Shown one piece after another: positions 60,729-64,000 of a DNA stretch of 64,000 nucleotides (the first letter of the stretch is position 1; each line of letters begins with the position of its first letter). Source of the stretch: Streptomyces rugosispiralis (GTDB lineage: Bacteria; Actinomycetota; Actinomycetes; Streptomycetales; Streptomycetaceae). The stretch lies in NCBI RefSeq assembly GCF_024505145.1, contig NZ_JANIAA010000002.1:124001-188000 (forward strand), in the 5' to 3' direction. Below the pieces are notes generated by a model. It did not search any database. It was not told the origin of the DNA and saw nothing but the letters and a program-made list of their open reading frames with translations. The translations under genes and the position numbers were made by a program.

Positions 60729-62113
60729 TGAGCGCATCGATGCGGGAGCTCGTCGACACACTGTTCGACGCCCATCCCGATGAGCTGCCCTACCTCGTCC
60801 ACGGCGACCACCCGGTGAGCCGTGGCGAGGTCCGGGCCGCCGTGGACATGGAGGCCGCGGTCTTCGCCGGACACGGCATCGGCGAGGGGCGTACGGTGAT
60901 GCTCCAGATCCCGCCGAGCTGCACCCAGATAGAGGTGCTGCTCGCGCTGTGGCGGCTGGGCGCCCAGGTGATGCTGGTCGACCACCGGCTCAAACCGTCC
61001 GAAGTGGCCGCCCTGCGCTCGCTGTGCCACCCCCAGTTCCTGGTCGACGCGGGTACGGCGGGCCGCTCACCGCTCAAGTTCGAGCCCAGGTACGAGGTGG
61101 TCACCTCCCGGTACCCGGACGGCCGCCCGGCGACGACCGAGCACCGGCTGGTGCAGTTCAGCTCGGGCTCCACCGGGCTGCCCAAGGTGATCGGACGGAC
61201 CGCCGCCTCCCTGTCGGCCGAGATCGAGCGGTTCACCCGGATCGAGGGGATGCCGGTCCTGGGCGAGCGGGTGCTGCTGCTGAGCTCGACCGCGCACAGT
61301 TTCGGCCTGATCGCGGGGGTGCTGCACTCCCTCGCCGCGGGCGTCTCGGCGGTCTTCGCGCCCCGGGTGTCGGCCAAGGACATCCTCGGCGCCGCCGGGC
61401 GCCACGACGTCCACGTGATCTTCGGTACCCCGTTCCACTACGAACTGCTGAGCACCGCCCGGGAACTGCCCGCCCTGCCCGCCCTGCGCGCCGCGGTCTC
61501 CGGTGGGGAGATCATGCCGCCGCGGACCGCCGCGCGGTTCGCCGAACGGTTCGGCACCGGGGTCGGCGAGTCGTACGGGACCACCGAGACGGGCGTCGTC
61601 GCGATGGAGGTGAGCGGCGCCTCGCGGCCCTCGGTCGGCCGGGCGGCGCCCGGTGTGCTCTTGAGGATCCGCGAGGGCGAGCTGGACGTCTGGCTGCCGG
61701 ACGGCTCACCGTATCTGCACGCCTCCGGCGGCGACCGGTTCATGGACGGCTGGCTGCGCACCCACGACCGGGCCGAGCTCGATCCCTCCGGCGCCGTACG
61801 GCTGCTGGGCCGTGGCGACTCGCTGGTGGTCATCGGCGGCCTCAAGGTCGATCTGACCGAGGTGGAGGCCGTGTTGCGCCGGCACCCCGGGGTCAGCGGG
61901 GCCGTGGTCGTGCACGCCGGTGCCACCGAAGCCTATGTCTCGGTCGCGGCGGACGGCCCCTCGGCGGGGGAGTTGCTGCGCTGGTGCCGGGACCGGCTGG
62001 CCGACTACAAGGTGCCCAGCGTCGTCCACGTCCTGGCGGATCTGCCCCGCACCTCCAACGGCAAGCTGGTCAGGCGCCGCGACACCCTGCTCGCCCGCGC
62101 TCCCGACCGCTGA
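60728..62113 (+). CDS. AMP-dependent acyl ligase, probable 3,4-AHBA activating enzyme
   Basis: A 461-aa ANL-superfamily ligase whose ATG overlaps the previous stop by 1 nt. The P-loop is VQFSSGSTGLPKVIGR; further motifs are VSGGEIMPPRTA, GESYGTTETGVVAME, DRAELDPSGAVRLLGRGDSLVVIGGLKVDLTEVE and the adenylation lysine region PRTSNGKLVRR. Its position between 3,4-AHBA synthesis and two ACP genes suggests that it adenylates 3,4-AHBA and loads it on one of them, as AsuA2-type or benzoxazole-pathway ligases do. Release as a CoA ester is an alternative. Confidence 0.87.
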   Translation: MSASMRELVDTLFDAHPDELPYLVHGDHPVSRGEVRAAVDMEAAVFAGHGIGEGRTVMLQIPPSCTQIEVLLALWRLGAQVMLVDHRLKPSEVAALRSLCHPQFLVDAGTAGRSPLKFEPRYEVVTSRYPDGRPATTEHRLVQFSSGSTGLPKVIGRTAASLSAEIERFTRIEGMPVLGERVLLLSSTAHSFGLIAGVLHSLAAGVSAVFAPRVSAKDILGAAGRHDVHVIFGTPFHYELLSTARELPALPALRAAVSGGEIMPPRTAARFAERFGTGVGESYGTTETGVVAMEVSGASRPSVGRAAPGVLLRIREGELDVWLPDGSPYLHASGGDRFMDGWLRTHDRAELDPSGAVRLLGRGDSLVVIGGLKVDLTEVEAVLRRHPGVSGAVVVHAGATEAYVSVAADGPSAGELLRWCRDRLADYKVPSVVHVLADLPRTSNGKLVRRRDTLLARAPDR

Positions 62114-62170
62114 CCGCCCCTTGCCGACCACCCCCCATCGACCCCCGTGGCACAGAAAGGTTGCGCACCC

Positions 62171-62449
62171 ATGGAGACGCAGACGGCCTTGCAGAAGGAG
62201 ATCCGCGAGTTCGTGCTCAGCACGATCAGCGAGGAGATGAACCATCCGCTCGAAGCGGGCGAGATCAGCGATGACAGCCCCATGGGCACCGGCGGAATCG
62301 ACATCGACTCACTGGGCCTGATCGAGCTGCTCCTCCGTCTGGAGCGCCGGTTCGACGTGAAGTTCCCCGACAGCGATATCGAGCAGGCCGGCGCGATGAA
62401 CCTGGGCGACCTGATCAACGATGTCGTGGAGCGGGGCGCCACGGCATGA
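62171..62449 (+). CDS. acyl carrier protein
   Basis: A 92-aa ACP from ATG 62171. The phosphopantetheine site is GGIDIDSLGLIELLLRLE (Ser about 50), followed by FDVKFPDSDIEQ. It is a candidate carrier for 3,4-AHBA or its extension products. It overlaps the next ACP by 4 nt. Confidence 0.93.
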   Translation: METQTALQKEIREFVLSTISEEMNHPLEAGEISDDSPMGTGGIDIDSLGLIELLLRLERRFDVKFPDSDIEQAGAMNLGDLINDVVERGATA

Positions 62450-62709
62450 CCGCGGAATCCGAAGCCCGGCCGAGGATCACCACCGACGCCGTCCGGGAAC
62501 TGCTGTCCGACCCGAAGATCTTCGCCGATCTGCCGCCCGGCCTGGACGACGACGCGGAATTCGCCCTGGACTCGCTGGGGCTGGTGTGGTTCCTGCACCA
62601 ACTGGAGCTGCGCTTCGGCCTGGAGGTCGAGCCGGCCGACGCCTTCCTCGCCGAATTCACCTCGATACGCCGGATCACCGACTACCTGGTGGACGTCCAT
62701 GAGCCGTGA
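62446..62709 (+). CDS. second acyl carrier protein
   Basis: An 87-aa ACP-like protein with the attachment site DDDAEFALDSLGLVWFLHQLELRFG (Ser about 43). It differs clearly from the first ACP, so the two probably have separate partners, for example starter loading and chain extension. Its 3' end overlaps the ketosynthase by 11 nt. Confidence 0.9.
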   Translation: MTAESEARPRITTDAVRELLSDPKIFADLPPGLDDDAEFALDSLGLVWFLHQLELRFGLEVEPADAFLAEFTSIRRITDYLVDVHEP

Positions 62710-63955
62710 GGTGCTGCTGACCGGATTCGGGGTGCGCACGGCCTTCGGCACCGGGGCGGACGCCGTGCGGGAGGGCGTGTTCGACGGGCGGCCCGCCTTC
62801 GCGCCGATCACCCGCTTCGACACCGGCCCGTACCGGACGGGCCGGGCCGCCACCGGTGGTCCGGCCGCCCCGCTGCGGGAGGTGCTGGCCGAAGTCGCCG
62901 GGGCGGCGGTCGCCATGGCCGGGCTGCCGACGGGTGCCGGGGCCGCCGTCCTGGTGGGGACCGCGGGCGACTTCACCGGCCTGACCCGCTTCTGGCGCAC
63001 CGCGGACGCACCCGGCGCTCCCGGGTCCACCGATTCCCCCGGCTCACCCGGCTCACCCGGCTCACCCGGCGCACCCGGCTCACCCGGCTCGACCGGCTCA
63101 TCTGGTTCGCCCGGAGCCCCCGCCGCGGCGGACTCCGGCGGCGCCGCGCAGACCGTGCCCGGGTGGCAGGCCGAGGCCCTCGCGGACACTCTCGGCCTGC
63201 GCGGCCCCCGGCTGGCGTTCACCAGCGCGTGCGTCGCCTCGGCCACCGCGATCACCCACGCCTGCCGGCTCATCGCCTCCGGCCGGGCCGACACCGCGGT
63301 CTGCGCCGGGGCGTATCTGGTGGAGGAGGAGAACCTGGCCAAGTTCGACTCGGGATTCGCCCTTTCCCGGGACGGGATGGTGCGTCCGTTCTGCGCCGAC
63401 CGCAGCGGTCTGCTGCTCGGGGACGGAGCCGCCGCCGTGGTGCTCGAATCCGCCGAGAGCGCCCGGCGCCGGGGAGCCCGTGCGCTCGGCGCGCTGACCG
63501 GCTGGGGCGCCGCCGGCGACGCCCACCACATCGCCCGGCCCCACCCCGAAGGTGCCGGGCTGGTCATGGCCGCCGGCCAGGCCCTGCGGCGTGCGGGCGG
63601 CCCCCGGATCGACTATGTGAACGCGCATGGCACCGCCACCCGGTACAACGACCCCGCCGAGACACGCGGCCTGCGCACGCTCTTCGGCGCGGCGGCCGCC
63701 CGGACGCCGGTGAGCTCGACCAAGAGCACCACGGGACATCTGCTGGAGGCGTCCGGAGTCGTGGAACTCGTGATCACCCTGCTCGCGCTGCGGGACGGGG
63801 TGCTGCCGCCCACCGCCGGGTTCACCGAACCGGATCCGCACTGCGACCTCGACTATGTGCCCAACCGCCCGCACAAGGCCGACCTCCGGCGTGCCCTCAC
63901 CCTCAACGCCGCGTTCGGCGGCGCCAACACCGCGCTGGTACTGGAGCGAGCATGA
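62699..63955 (+). CDS. beta-ketoacyl synthase (KAS I/II, type II PKS-like)
   Basis: A 418-aa condensing enzyme. The catalytic triad is visible: Cys in FTSACVASATAI, His in NAHGTATRYND and His in STKSTTGHLLEASG. It ends in the normal FGGANTALVLERA. Between about residues 103 and 145 there is a Gly-Ser-Pro-rich insert (PGSPGSPGSPGAPGSPG) coded by simple repeats, at a surface loop near the N-terminal third. It condenses an acyl group on one ACP with an extender on another, or with modified chemistry couples aryl units. A further gene starts in its last codons. Confidence 0.93.
   Translation: MSREVLLTGFGVRTAFGTGADAVREGVFDGRPAFAPITRFDTGPYRTGRAATGGPAAPLREVLAEVAGAAVAMAGLPTGAGAAVLVGTAGDFTGLTRFWRTADAPGAPGSTDSPGSPGSPGSPGAPGSPGSTGSSGSPGAPAAADSGGAAQTVPGWQAEALADTLGLRGPRLAFTSACVASATAITHACRLIASGRADTAVCAGAYLVEEENLAKFDSGFALSRDGMVRPFCADRSGLLLGDGAAAVVLESAESARRRGARALGALTGWGAAGDAHHIARPHPEGAGLVMAAGQALRRAGGPRIDYVNAHGTATRYNDPAETRGLRTLFGAAAARTPVSSTKSTTGHLLEASGVVELVITLLALRDGVLPPTAGFTEPDPHCDLDYVPNRPHKADLRRALTLNAAFGGANTALVLERA
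63009..63135. repeat. simple repeat coding a collagen-like insert in the ketosynthase
   Basis: Repeated CCCGGCTCA / CCCGGCGCA units code for PGS/PGA triplets. The reading frame is preserved throughout. Confidence 0.85.
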
Positions 63956-64000
63956 TCGCCGCGATGTCCGGCCCCTCCGCGCCACCGGTCGCCGGTTTCG
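63952..64000 (+). CDS. start of a gene overlapping the ketosynthase (partial)
   Basis: ATG 63952 overlaps the TGA at 63953-63955. Only 16 codons (MIAAMSGPSAPPVAGF) are in the window, too few to classify. By analogy with type II PKS operons it could be a chain-length-factor-like partner of the ketosynthase, but this is a guess from position. Confidence 0.5.
   Translation, partial: MIAAMSGPSAPPVAGF

Overview
The window is about 71-73% GC by eye, strongly codon-biased and densely packed, with GTG/TTG starts, SARP regulators, two-component systems and stretches of secondary metabolism. This is typical of a Streptomyces or close relative. The mix of biosynthetic genes, many stand-alone regulator/enzyme pairs and several broken genes suggests a chromosome arm rather than the core. 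No rRNA, tRNA, insertion sequence, integrase or CRISPR array was recognised.

Layout. 0-2.4 kb: end of a MarR-like gene, a drug-efflux-type ABC pair and a small conserved protein. 2.4-7.6 kb: an N-terminally truncated MFS gene, a secreted flavin oxidase, an alpha/beta hydrolase with a divergent CGNR zinc-ribbon regulator sharing three copies of a 30-nt operator, and a broken ferredoxin-reductase tail. 7.6-12.5 kb: a large SARP/NB-ARC/TPR regulator, an acetyltransferase, and a joined JAMM-like/VOC remnant. 12.5-17.9 kb: a pipecolate/lysine catabolic operon (FAD oxidase, HglS-type 2-oxoadipate dioxygenase, AmaB-type semialdehyde dehydrogenase) under a divergent LysR. 17.9-27.1 kb: a one-module, fully reducing, methylating type I PKS (KS-AT-DH-cMT-ER-KR-ACP, 2428 aa) with a type II thioesterase and a LysR. 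27.1-30 kb: an amino-acid dehydrogenase followed by several gene fragments. 30-36 kb: a NarL-type two-component pair, a zinc alcohol dehydrogenase/TetR pair with two palindromic operators, and a SnoaL protein with an intradiol ring-cleavage dioxygenase. 36-45.5 kb: an Lrp/E1 transketolase-like pair, an MFS, a muconolactone-isomerase-like protein, and two TetR/SDR sets with visible operators.

45.5-64 kb is a biosynthetic region and the most interesting part. Its first half is a same-strand run: an unknown 260-aa protein, a 28-aa mini-ORF, a P-loop kinase-like protein, a GH3-type acyl-adenylating amide synthetase, a carboxyl/O-methyltransferase-like protein, and a 393-aa protein resembling a class I aminoacyl-tRNA synthetase (ArgRS-like) without an anticodon-binding domain. 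The unknown gene and the mini-ORF are preceded by nearly identical 37-nt promoter-region motifs. A SARP/NB-ARC regulator and an OmpR-type two-component system follow. The second half (58.9-64 kb, running off the end) is a tightly overlapping operon: GriI-like and GriH-like enzymes (3-amino-4-hydroxybenzoate formation), an adenylate-forming ligase, two acyl carrier proteins, a ketosynthase and the start of one more gene. Three TCAGA-type heptamers at 11-nt spacing, the classical SARP-box geometry, stand before it. The most economical reading is that the SARP switches on an operon that makes 3,4-AHBA, activates it and loads it on an ACP for extension or coupling, as in manumycin/asukamycin-type or benzoxazole pathways. 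The GH3/aaRS-like set could add an unusual amide- or ester-forming step. That last link is inference.
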